NCBI GenBank assembly: GCA_002347705.1
Contig: DDWY01000090.1
Span: 12,692-43,230, forward strand
From: Anaerolineaceae bacterium UBA2274
GTDB taxonomy: Bacteria; Chloroflexota; Anaerolineae; Anaerolineales; Anaerolineaceae
Direction: 5' to 3'
DNA length: 30,539 nt
The notes beneath the pieces were generated by a model. The model worked only from the letters and a program-made list of their open reading frames with translations, had not been told where the DNA came from and did no database searches. The position numbers and the translations under genes are program-made. Positions 1-7,204 of this stretch are shown here, piece after piece. Within the stretch, counting starts at the first letter, position 1; each line of letters begins with the position of its first letter.

Positions 1-90
1 CAGAGTAGGGACGAAGCAATCTAAAATCTCAACCCAGAGGACAATGGAGGTTCGCAATACCCTACGGGTACGATGTGACAGATAAAAGAC
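1..90. repeat. Partial copy of an interspersed repeat element
   Basis: This stretch matches parts of the repeat at about 5817-6037. Positions 8-40, including cgaagcaatctaaa, correspond in direct orientation to about 5876-5907. Positions 48-88, reading ttcgcaataccctacg and ending tgacagataaaa, are the reverse complement of about 5817-5853. The family looks like the short non-coding repeats scattered between bacterial genes. The left part may be cut by the window edge. No coding potential is seen. The alignment is by eye. Confidence 0.6.
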
Positions 91-95
91 AGATC

Positions 96-138
96 TTCGA
101 TAAGATAAGAGTTTTTATCTTATCGAAAGCCCTTTTTT
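96..138 (+). terminator. Strong hairpin followed by a T tract
   Basis: A perfect 13-bp stem (96-108 with 115-127) encloses a 6-nt loop and is followed five bases later by six T residues (133-138). This looks like an intrinsic terminator for a plus-strand gene ending upstream of the window. The T tract lies on one side only, so it should act in the plus direction. It could also be the outer end of the repeat element just upstream. Confidence 0.55.
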
Positions 139-360
139 GTATTCCTGTTAATGGGACTACTTGACTACAAAGTAGGCCTTGCACCTTGTGAACTATTTTC
201 GTCACAATTTATAAAATTAATCTATGAGGGTGCTGAAATCCTTTTTAGAGTCCTAAGGTATAGCTTTGTCTTTGTTGGTAACATTTTTTGTCAATTTGGG
301 AAACCCAGGTGTTTAGATAAACAAGAATTTACTTTTAGAGGTAGTGTATATTACGAGGGT
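139..360. other. AT-rich non-coding stretch
   Basis: I see no convincing gene here. The one plus-strand reading frame (151-438) has no ribosome-binding site, no recognisable domain and runs antisense into the zinc-ribbon gene. Confidence 0.5.
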
Positions 361-385
361 AAAAAAAACCGCCTATTCGGCGGTT
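361..385 (-). terminator. Intrinsic terminator overlapping the stop codon of the zinc-ribbon gene
   Basis: On the minus strand a 7-bp GC-rich stem (385-379 with 373-367, aaccgcc/ggcggtt) with a 5-nt loop is followed by a run of T (A at 361-368 on the plus strand). The TAG stop codon of the FmdB-type gene (375-373) sits within the loop and distal arm, so a ribosome at the stop would cover the hairpin. Confidence 0.8.
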
Positions 386-681
386 GTTGTGCTTGCTTTG
401 GCGGGTTCTTTCGAGGTACCCTCTGTCTTACTCTCTGAGGGTGATTTGGAACCATTGCCGCCATCCCCTTCAGACTTATGGCTGTACTTTTGCCCGGATG
501 GCGAGCGGTTGTCGGTGGCGTAAAACCCTTTACCCTTGAAAACAATGCCTACCGGCTGGTAGACCTTGCGCAGCGCGACTGTATTGCAATTGGGGCAAAC
601 GGTGAGGGGATCATCGGTAAAATGTTGGAATTGATCGAAATGATAATCGCAATTCTCGCATTTATAACTGTAAATTGGCAT
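373..681 (-). CDS. FmdB-family zinc-ribbon protein
   Basis: This is a 102-residue protein beginning MPIYSYKCENC, the hallmark of the FmdB/CxxC_CxxC regulatory-protein family. Cysteines C8-x2-C11 and C29-x2-C32 form a zinc ribbon, followed by the family's GKGFYATDNR segment near residues 50-59. The C-terminal half is a low-complexity Ser/Lys/Glu/Gly tail, as in many members. The family is named after a proposed regulator of formamidase genes, but its biochemical role is poorly defined, so no specific function is claimed. An upstream AGGAGAAG (699-692) supports this start. The gene is divergent from the C39 gene cluster and ends in an intrinsic terminator. Confidence 0.88.
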   Translation of the reverse strand: MPIYSYKCENCDYHFDQFQHFTDDPLTVCPNCNTVALRKVYQPVGIVFKGKGFYATDNRSPSGQKYSHKSEGDGGNGSKSPSESKTEGTSKEPAKASTTTAE

Positions 682-860
682 TTTCTACTTACTTCTCCTG
701 GTCAAGAGTCATTATCGTACCACAAAATGACATAAAAACATCTTACTGCTTGTGCATTAGATTTGTGTCAGATTGGGTCCCCCGATGAAGGGTTTGAGAG
801 CACTAAGCGTCCTCCACACAGAAAAGCTGGTACACAAAAACTACCTTATCTGTCTTGCGA

Positions 861-866
861 TATAAT
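861..866 (+). promoter_or_regulatory. TATAAT -10 box very close to the start codon
   Basis: A perfect TATAAT ends 10 bases before the ATG at 877. Transcription would begin at about 873-877, so the message would have almost no leader and no Shine-Dalgarno. No good -35 box lies 16-18 bases upstream. The same arrangement precedes the third paralogue. Confidence 0.5.
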
Positions 867-876
867 CGAAACCTGT

Positions 877-2214
877 ATGACTGAAGAAAATAAAACCCTC
901 AAAGCGCGCGCAAACCGCAAACGTCCGGTTTGGCTGATCATCCTTGGCATTCTGCTGTTTGGGGTAGTGGTGCTGTTTGCGCTGTACCAGGTACCCGCGA
1001 TCCACGACCGCGCGTATTTTTACGTGACCACGCTGCGTTCCCGCGTCTATTATTTCTTCAGGCCCCCTGCCGCGTCGACCTTTAACCCTTCGGAGAAATC
1101 CACCCCTGACATCAGTGTTGCCGCTACTCTTACGGCGATGATACCTACCCCCACAGCTACTTTCACCCCCGAACCTACGGCTGGAACCACTCCTGTGAAT
1201 ACAGTCATTGTTTCTCCCACGCCAATCCCCACCCCAATTCCTGCCGCGGTGCAGCTTGAGGGTGTGGTGCAGGAGTATCAGCGTTTGAACAGCTGCGGTC
1301 CAACCAACCTTGCCCTTGCTCTGCGCTATTGGGGTTGGGTGGGTGAGCAGATTGACATCGAACAGGTCCTCAAACCCCGCCTGGAAGACCTTAACGTCAC
1401 GCCCCAGGAAATGCTAACTTATGTGGAGGAGAACACCCAACTGGATGCTGTCCTGCGCTTTGGCGGCACCGTCGATTTGCTCAAACGCCTGGTGGCAGCC
1501 GGTTATCCCGTAATGGTTGAACGCGGCTATGTCAACCTGGATGAAGAATGGAAGGGCTGGATGGGGCATTATGGCGTGGTTGATGGTTATGATGACGCGC
1601 AAAATGCCGTTCACATCCCCGACACCGTCAATGGCAACATTTGGGTTGATTACGATACCCTTCAAAAGTTCTGGGATGAATTTTCGGGCACCTACCTGGT
1701 CATTTTCCCTCCTGATGAGCGAGATATTGTAATGGGGCTGCTTGGAAATCATGCTGACCCCGAGTATAACCTGGATACCACCCTGGAACTCTTTCGAAAC
1801 CGATCTGAAACAGCCGCTCGTTCTGAGCAGTACTTTGCTTACTATAGCCTGGGTGAACTGCTGGTCATGAAGAAAGACTACGTCAACGCTGCCGAAGCTT
1901 TTGATAAAGCTTTCGAGGTCTACGGTTGGCTGCCGGTGGACGACCGCCCCTGGCGCATGCTCTGGTACCAGGTTGGTCCATATGAAGCCTATTATTACAC
2001 TGGCAGATATAAGGATGTTGTCAGCCTGACTTATAAAACGATAACAGACGCCAGCACAGCGGCTCTACCCGAGACATTTTTGTGGAGCGGTCGGGCTAAT
2101 GTAGCCCTGGGCAATACTCAAACCGCTATTTTCGATTTCAAACGCGCCCTGCAGTGGCATCCCGGCTGGCCTCCTGCCGTGGCTGAGCTCAAAGCCCTGG
2201 GCGTTGAACCCTAA
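877..2214 (+). CDS. Membrane-anchored C39-like peptidase with C-terminal TPR region (paralogue 1)
   Basis: This 445-residue protein has a positively charged N-terminus, one transmembrane segment (about 19-40), a Thr/Pro-rich spacer (about 70-125), a C39-type papain-fold domain and TPR-like helices after about residue 305. Likely catalytic residues are Cys140 in NSCGPTN, His231 in MGHYGVV and Asp249 in HIPDT, the pattern of Peptidase_C39_2 proteins. It probably faces the outside of the cell. Its substrate is unknown; bacteriocin-transporter C39 domains cleave double-Gly leaders, but here no ABC transporter is fused. An upstream in-frame TTG at 763 would add 38 residues without any similarity to the paralogues. 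The ATG at 877 aligns with both sister proteins and was chosen. Confidence 0.82.
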   Translation: MTEENKTLKARANRKRPVWLIILGILLFGVVVLFALYQVPAIHDRAYFYVTTLRSRVYYFFRPPAASTFNPSEKSTPDISVAATLTAMIPTPTATFTPEPTAGTTPVNTVIVSPTPIPTPIPAAVQLEGVVQEYQRLNSCGPTNLALALRYWGWVGEQIDIEQVLKPRLEDLNVTPQEMLTYVEENTQLDAVLRFGGTVDLLKRLVAAGYPVMVERGYVNLDEEWKGWMGHYGVVDGYDDAQNAVHIPDTVNGNIWVDYDTLQKFWDEFSGTYLVIFPPDERDIVMGLLGNHADPEYNLDTTLELFRNRSETAARSEQYFAYYSLGELLVMKKDYVNAAEAFDKAFEVYGWLPVDDRPWRMLWYQVGPYEAYYYTGRYKDVVSLTYKTITDASTAALPETFLWSGRANVALGNTQTAIFDFKRALQWHPGWPPAVAELKALGVEP

Positions 2215-2242
2215 CCTGAACCCATCCACCTGAAGAGACACT

Positions 2243-3568
2243 ATGTCAGCAAGCAAAAAGAACTTTAAAAAAACTCTTGGAAAGCGCTCTATGTGGCGCA
2301 AGCCCTGGCCTTACCTCGCGATCCTGGCGGCAATAGCAGTGCTTGGATTTGCTGCAATGCAAGTTCCCGCAGTGGAAAGGCGTGTCCTTAACCTGTATTC
2401 AACGTTCTACTATCGGCTCAATCCGCCATCAGAAAACGTCTTTGGTCCATCCCAGCAGGGCACACTCGACGCGAGTGTGCTGGCTTCGCTGACTGCAATG
2501 GCGCCTACTCAGACACCTGTCCCAGAACAGACGCCGACACCAGAAGGCGACCCTGCCCAGCCGACTGCCACGCCCGAACCCACTCCAACCCTCGTTCCAT
2601 TTCCTGCCGCTTTTACCCTGGATGGCATGGGACTGGAATACCAGAGCTTCAACAACTGCGGACCAGCCAACCTCTCGATGGATATCACTTACTGGGGCTG
2701 GCCGAGCAACCAGGCTGTGACCGAAGCCGGTCTCAAAACCCACAAAGACGACCGCAACGTGATGCTCAGCGAGATGCGTGATTATGTGATCGAAAGAACC
2801 GACCTGATGGCTTTGATCCGCTATGGCGGTACGCTCGATACCCTCAAACGCCTGGTTTCAAATGGTTACCCGGTCCTGCTGGAACGCGGTCACACTGATC
2901 CGGATGACGGCTGGATGGGGCATTACAGCATTGTGACCGCTTACGATGATGCCAGGCAGACTGTCCGCATTCCGGATACACTTTTGGGGATCATGACCCT
3001 CAGTTATGATGAACTGATGCTCGACTGGGCGCATTTTGACGGGATCTACCTGGTTGTCTACCCACCCGAGCGTGAGGCGGAGGTGTTGACGCTGCTTGGA
3101 CCGGATGCTGACCCTGACGTAAATTTGCAAAACGCGCTCGATCAGGTTACTGCACGCATCCAGGATGTAAGCGGGCGCGAACTGTTTTTTGCCTGGTACT
3201 CGCGGGGCAGTGTCTTGGTTGAGATGCAAAACTACCTCGAGGCAGCTCAGGCTTATGACCAGGCTTTTGCTGTCTATGCCCAATTGCCTCCTGGGGAACG
3301 TCCCTGGCGCATCACCTGGTACCAGGTGGGTGCTTATCCGGCTTACTATTACACTGGGCGCTACCAGGATACCCTCGACATTGCGATGCAGACCATCACC
3401 AACACCAGCCTCCCCTCCCTGCCCGAAAGCTGGTATTGGGCTGGGCGTGCAGCAGCTGCCTTGCAAATGACTGATGACGCCATCTCACACTACCGCAAAG
3501 CGCTCGAGTATCATCCCGGTTGGGCTTTACCCCTCGAAGGCTTGGCTGAGCTGGGTGTGCAGCCCTGA
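2243..3568 (+). CDS. Membrane-anchored C39-like peptidase with C-terminal TPR region (paralogue 2)
   Basis: This 441-residue protein has the same architecture as its neighbours: cytoplasmic basic N-terminus, a transmembrane helix at about 24-45, a Thr/Pro/Glu-rich spacer, a C39-like domain and C-terminal TPR-like helices. The candidate catalytic residues are kept: Cys139 (NNCGPAN), His227 (MGHYSIV) and Asp245 (RIPDT). It begins 28 bases after paralogue 1 ends, with a weak purine stretch (gaagaga) before the ATG, so it is probably co-transcribed with it. Divergence among the three copies is spread along the whole length, with the GHY, PDT and TPR segments best kept. A secreted or surface hydrolase role is inference from family membership; a structural role for the TPR part is also possible. 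Confidence 0.82.
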   Translation: MSASKKNFKKTLGKRSMWRKPWPYLAILAAIAVLGFAAMQVPAVERRVLNLYSTFYYRLNPPSENVFGPSQQGTLDASVLASLTAMAPTQTPVPEQTPTPEGDPAQPTATPEPTPTLVPFPAAFTLDGMGLEYQSFNNCGPANLSMDITYWGWPSNQAVTEAGLKTHKDDRNVMLSEMRDYVIERTDLMALIRYGGTLDTLKRLVSNGYPVLLERGHTDPDDGWMGHYSIVTAYDDARQTVRIPDTLLGIMTLSYDELMLDWAHFDGIYLVVYPPEREAEVLTLLGPDADPDVNLQNALDQVTARIQDVSGRELFFAWYSRGSVLVEMQNYLEAAQAYDQAFAVYAQLPPGERPWRITWYQVGAYPAYYYTGRYQDTLDIAMQTITNTSLPSLPESWYWAGRAAAALQMTDDAISHYRKALEYHPGWALPLEGLAELGVQP

Positions 3569-3593
3569 GCAAAAATCAGCAAATTTTTTGCAC

Positions 3594-3602
3594 TGTTATA
3601 AT
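3594..3602 (+). promoter_or_regulatory. Extended -10 promoter (TGTTATAAT) 11 bases before the start codon
   Basis: TGnTATAAT at 3594-3602 is a consensus extended -10 element, which can work without a -35 box. The ATG follows at 3614, so the predicted transcript start is only about 5 bases or less from the start codon. No Shine-Dalgarno fits in that leader. Paralogue 3 therefore seems to have its own promoter. Confidence 0.6.
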
Positions 3603-3613
3603 CCCAAATAGTT

Positions 3614-4981
3614 ATGAGAAAGAACGCTAAACAAACTCTTCGCCAGCGGCTTAAGCCGCGCTCTGCCTGGCGCAAACCTTGGATTTTTCCAGCCTTAATA
3701 GCGGTTGGGTTTCTGTTACTTGCGGGCATCTACCAGATTCCTGCAATCCACGATCGTGCCTATTTCTATCTCGCCAGCGCGCGTGCCAGAATTTATTATT
3801 TCTTCAAACCACCGGCTGCCGAAGTCTTTGAACCTACTCAGCAAGGCACCCTGGATGCCAGTGTTTTTGCCACGCTGACAGCCATGGCTCCTACTGCTAC
3901 GCTTACCCCATTGCCCACCCACACGCCGACTCTTGAGCCTACGGCTGAATTTACTTCCACCCCCACCATTACCCCAACGGCGACTCTGGTTCCCACACCC
4001 CTGCCGCCGCTGCCTTCATCGGCTATGATCGAGGGCATCGAGCCGGAATACCAGGGCTTCAATAATTGTGGTCCAACCAACCTGGCAATGGCTTTACGCT
4101 TCTGGGGATGGGAAGGCACTCAGAAAACGACTGAAGAAGTGCTTAAGCCCTTCATCAAGGACCGCAACGTCATGCCCTATGAAATGCTGGGCTATGTGCA
4201 GGAACATACGGAGCTCAACGGCATTGTGCGCTACGGCGGAGACCTTGACCTGGTGAAACGCCTGGTCGCATCCGGCTTCCCGGTGATCATAGAGCGCGGT
4301 TACATTGACCGGCACGAAGGCTGGATGGGGCACTATGGTCTAATTGTCGGTTACGATGATAAGCTTCAGGAAGTGACCATCCCCGACACCTACCTGGGGA
4401 TGATCAAGATGAGTTACGAAGAGATCACCCGCTATTGGGAGCAGTTTGATCGAATCTATCTGGTAATCTTCCCTTATGAACGTCAGCAGGAAGTCTATGA
4501 CATCCTTGGTGCCCAGATGGATGCTCAATATAACAAAGAATACACACTCGACCTGGTCAGCAGCCAGCTCTATGAGCGTGAGGGAGTGGATCGCTTCTTT
4601 GTCTGGTACAGTCGTGGTTCAATCTGCGTGGAACTGAACGATTTTCTTTGCGCGGGAGAGTCATATGATGAGGCTTTCCGCATTTACGCGACGCTCAAGG
4701 AAGAGGAACGCCCGTGGCGCATGCTCTGGTATCAGACCGGTCCCTATTATGCTTATTACTATTTGCAGCGCTACCAGGACTTGTATAATCTGACCAAACA
4801 GACCCTCGATAAAACGCCTGAAGATGCCATCCCCGAAACCTGGGTCTGGAAAGGTAGGGCGGAGGTCAAACTGGGGCTGCGCGATGAGGCAATCGAAAGC
4901 TTCAAACAGGCGCTTTTCTGGCACCCGAACTGGTGGGTAGCGGAAGAAGAATTGATCGCGTTGGGCGAAACAGTTAACTGA
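3614..4981 (+). CDS. Membrane-anchored C39-like peptidase with C-terminal TPR region (paralogue 3)
   Basis: This 455-residue protein starts with a basic segment and a transmembrane helix (about 24-43), shares the motif IPAIHDRAYFY with paralogue 1 just after it, and has the longest Thr/Pro spacer of the three (about 85-135). The C39-like domain carries Cys152 (NNCGPTN), His240 (MGHYGLI) and Asp258 (TIPDT). The TPR-like tail includes the shared WYQTGPYYAYYY segment. It is closer in sequence to paralogue 1 than to 2 around the membrane anchor and catalytic motifs. All three copies keep the putative catalytic residues, which argues that none is a decayed duplicate. The methyltransferase gene follows at once. 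Confidence 0.82.
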   Translation: MRKNAKQTLRQRLKPRSAWRKPWIFPALIAVGFLLLAGIYQIPAIHDRAYFYLASARARIYYFFKPPAAEVFEPTQQGTLDASVFATLTAMAPTATLTPLPTHTPTLEPTAEFTSTPTITPTATLVPTPLPPLPSSAMIEGIEPEYQGFNNCGPTNLAMALRFWGWEGTQKTTEEVLKPFIKDRNVMPYEMLGYVQEHTELNGIVRYGGDLDLVKRLVASGFPVIIERGYIDRHEGWMGHYGLIVGYDDKLQEVTIPDTYLGMIKMSYEEITRYWEQFDRIYLVIFPYERQQEVYDILGAQMDAQYNKEYTLDLVSSQLYEREGVDRFFVWYSRGSICVELNDFLCAGESYDEAFRIYATLKEEERPWRMLWYQTGPYYAYYYLQRYQDLYNLTKQTLDKTPEDAIPETWVWKGRAEVKLGLRDEAIESFKQALFWHPNWWVAEEELIALGETVN

Positions 4982-4999
4982 TCTATGGAGAACAGGGTT

Positions 5000-5764
5000 A
5001 TGGAGAATTACGTTGCCTACAATGCCCGCATGTGGGATGCCTGGAGCGATGATCGCAACACCTGGTCAATCCCCCTGACCCCCGAGCAGTTCAAGCGGGC
5101 AAAAAACAGTCCAATTGAGTTTGTTCTCACGCCCACAAAGAATGTTCCCCTCAGCTGGTTTGAAGGCGTTGGTAAGGACGTGTTGGGATTGGCAAGCGGC
5201 GGCGGGCAGCAAGGACCTGTGATGGCGGCACACGACTACCGCGTGACCATCCTGGATAACTCCTTGCGCCAATTACAGTCTGAAAGAATGGTGGCACAGC
5301 GTGAGGATTATCCGCTCCTGGCGACTCAAGCCGATATGACCGTGCCCTTTCCATTCAAAGACGAGAGCTTTGATGTGATCATTCACCCGGTCTCGAATTG
5401 CTACATTGAAGACTTGCAGTCAACCTGGAATGAGTGTTACCGTGTGCTCAGGCACAGCGGGGTAATGATGGCAGGTTGGACCAATCCGATTCTGTATATG
5501 TTCGAAGATGAAGCTCTTGAAAACCCCGAAATGCCGCTTATTGTCCGCAATAAACTGCCCTTTAACGGCAGGCTGGAAGTGGAAAAGGGCGGGGAATTGA
5601 GATTCGATACGGGCTATCAGTTCAGTCACAGCTGGGAAGCGCAAATTGGGGGACAGCTTAAGGCGGGCTTTCTCCTCAAGGATTTCTACGAAGACTCTGA
5701 CCCCGGAATCCACCTGGGGGATTACACCAGTCTTTTTGCCGCAAGCCTGGCAGTGAAACTTTAG
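5000..5764 (+). CDS. Class I SAM-dependent methyltransferase
   Basis: This 254-residue protein has a Rossmann-type SAM-binding signature, VLGLASGGGQQGP (about 61-73), followed by an acidic residue in VTILDNS at the expected end of strand 2, and the FPFKDESFDVIIHP and ECYRVLRHSG segments typical of Methyltransf_11 proteins. The acceptor cannot be predicted. An earlier in-frame ATG at 4985 would add five residues, but the ATG at 5000 is better because GGAG at 4987-4990 can serve as its ribosome-binding site. It lies close behind the third C39 gene and may be co-transcribed with it. There is no clear terminator after it. Confidence 0.78.
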   Translation: MENYVAYNARMWDAWSDDRNTWSIPLTPEQFKRAKNSPIEFVLTPTKNVPLSWFEGVGKDVLGLASGGGQQGPVMAAHDYRVTILDNSLRQLQSERMVAQREDYPLLATQADMTVPFPFKDESFDVIIHPVSNCYIEDLQSTWNECYRVLRHSGVMMAGWTNPILYMFEDEALENPEMPLIVRNKLPFNGRLEVEKGGELRFDTGYQFSHSWEAQIGGQLKAGFLLKDFYEDSDPGIHLGDYTSLFAASLAVKL

Positions 5765-6246
5765 AAGCGACCCTGACCTAACTTCCCCCGCTTAGAGTCT
5801 GACGAGCCAGAACGTTTTTTTATCTGTCATATTGTGCACGTAGGGTATTGCGATGTTTTTTTCTGTCATTGCGAGGTACGAAGCAATCTAAACTCTCAAC
5901 GTAGAGGGCTATTAGCGATTCACAAAGACGCCAGAACATATTTACTTCAAGGATAATGAACCTGAGCCTGCTACATCCAGTATTCTTAGCTTACCAAGAG
6001 TTCAGATTGCTTCACAACTGAGGTTCGCAATGACAGATGGTTGTGCCGATCTTGAGAAGCACGCAACCAACCACCGATTGTGCCGGTCTCCAAATCGAGG
6101 AAAAGGTCTAGTCGAATGCTTCATTGATTTTTTGGCAGTAAATCTGGAGACTTAAAGGTCAGCCCCCGTAAACGGCGAGGTCCCACTCCGCTTCGCTTCG
6201 GGGATAATAAACGCTAGTACGATCAAAAGATCCTGACCAATCCGTA
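5765..6246. other. Gene-free region holding a repeat element
   Basis: This 482-base gap separates the methyltransferase gene from the convergent Suf cluster. I find no plausible reading frame with a ribosome-binding site. Most of 5817-6037 is the repeat listed separately. The remainder (6038-6246) includes the near-palindromic ccgcttcgcttcgg at about 6188-6201, but no clear intrinsic terminator for either flanking operon. Confidence 0.6.
5817..6037. repeat. Interspersed repeat with terminal inverted arms
   Basis: The left arm at 5862-5896 (tctgtcattgcgaggtacg, then aagcaatct) and the right arm at 5997-6037 (agattgcttc, then aggttcgcaatgacaga) are inverted copies with a few mismatches and an insertion, about 100 bases apart. 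A further unit at 5817-5853 is inverted relative to 48-88 of this window. No protein is encoded, so it is not an intact insertion sequence. It could be a MITE-like non-autonomous element or a REP-type intergenic repeat. Confidence 0.65.
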
Positions 6247-6765
6247 TTATCTCATCTTTTCAGGGTAGTTCTTGAGCAGTTCCTGACCGGGCATCAGGAT
6301 CGCTTTTGGCTCGCAGACGCTCTTACAAAAACAGCAGCCCACCATGCACAAAAACGGTTCTGCCACCCAGATTTTCCCATTCTCGTCGCGTTCGTAAACC
6401 TCGCGCGCGCACAGATCCAAACATGCGCCGCAATCGTTACACAATGCCTCCGAGATGGTGGGAAACCAGGGGATCTGCTCACGCGGGTAACCGCGCCAGG
6501 TGCCGTAATCGCGCGCGACGATCGCTTTGCCGGTACGCCAGCGTTGATAATAGCGATGATATTCCAGCATAAGCGCGTTGGCGTAATCCTGCATCGCCGG
6601 TTTGGGGATGAAATTATTCTGCCTTACACCGTTTAACAGATGCTCTTGGATATCCTGCTGGCTTGGGGTTAATCCCTCTTCGTACAATGCTGAAAAGAGT
6701 TCTTCCAGGCCCAGCAAACCTGCTGGTTGACCACCGATTTGGAGCATGCGGTAACTGAGCGCCAT
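6247..6765 (-). CDS. Iron-sulfur protein with C-terminal 2[4Fe-4S]-type cysteine motifs
   Basis: This 172-residue protein has a helical N-terminal part of about 100 residues that I do not recognise, then a ferredoxin-like domain. The first motif is C109-x2-C112-x2-C115-x3-C119. The second is C140-x3-C144-x2-C147-x3-C151 followed by Glu-Pro, with an extra Cys145. Such a domain would bind two [4Fe-4S] clusters for electron transfer. It is the last gene of the sufS-sufE group, starting 11 bases after the sufE stop, so it may supply electrons to, or be matured by, the sulfur-transfer pair; that is inference. A longer reading from 6798 would overlap sufE and add 11 residues; the ATG at 6765 is preferred. 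Confidence 0.72.
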   Translation of the reverse strand: MALSYRMLQIGGQPAGLLGLEELFSALYEEGLTPSQQDIQEHLLNGVRQNNFIPKPAMQDYANALMLEYHRYYQRWRTGKAIVARDYGTWRGYPREQIPWFPTISEALCNDCGACLDLCAREVYERDENGKIWVAEPFLCMVGCCFCKSVCEPKAILMPGQELLKNYPEKMR

Positions 6766-6776
6766 AGTAATTCCGA

Positions 6777-7202
6777 TCAGCCGCCTTTTGCCAGGCAATC
6801 CACAGCTTCAGCCCTAAGGTGCGCCACCATGGCGGTGAGCCCGTTGCTGCGCTGGGAGGAGATGTGGCGCCAGAGGCCGAGCTCCTCAAACACGCTCAAC
6901 TCCGCTTCGAGCACCTCTTTGGCAGGTTGATTATTGAGTAACTTGTGAAGCATTGCCACCATGCCCTTCACCACCAGCGAATCGCTGTCAGCCTCAAAAA
7001 TCAAGATGCCGTCCTGGCACTTCACATCAAACCAGACACTGGACTGGCAGCCTTTCACCAGGTTTTCGTCCACCTTGCTTTCGGGCTTCATCGCGGGCAT
7101 GTCCATGCCCATTTCGATCAGATATTCGTATTTTTCTTCCCAGTTCGCAAGCAGCGCGAAATCATCACTGAGGTCTTTTTGGAGCTCCTGGATACCTGGC
7201 AT
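6777..7202 (-). CDS. sufE: SufE-family sulfur acceptor for cysteine desulfurase
   Basis: This 141-residue protein matches SufE: a helical N-terminus, the active-site stretch LVKGCQSSVWF with the sulfur-accepting Cys52, the hydrophobic VVKGMVAML segment, and a C-terminal GLWRHISSQRSNGLTAMV similar to the family's LSPSRxNGL ending. SufE takes the persulfide from SufS and passes it on for Fe-S cluster assembly. The ATG at 7202 lies just after the sufS stop (7205) and follows AGAGG at a good distance. A GTG at 7208 overlapping the sufS stop is also possible. The pairing with sufS strongly supports the assignment. Confidence 0.9.
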   Translation of the reverse strand: MPGIQELQKDLSDDFALLANWEEKYEYLIEMGMDMPAMKPESKVDENLVKGCQSSVWFDVKCQDGILIFEADSDSLVVKGMVAMLHKLLNNQPAKEVLEAELSVFEELGLWRHISSQRSNGLTAMVAHLRAEAVDCLAKGG

Positions 7203-7204
7203 AC

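Noticed and set aside
151..438. Plus-strand reading frame of 95 codons near the start
   Set aside because: It has no ribosome-binding site and no recognisable domain, and it overlaps the well-supported FmdB-type gene antisense, including its terminator.
763..876. N-terminal extension of the first C39 gene from a TTG at 763
   Set aside because: The added 38 residues have no counterpart in the two paralogues and would place the -10 box inside the coding region.
2858..3466. Antisense reading frame opposite the second C39 gene
   Set aside because: Its amino acids are the shadow of the TPR/C39 coding strand and no start signal is visible.
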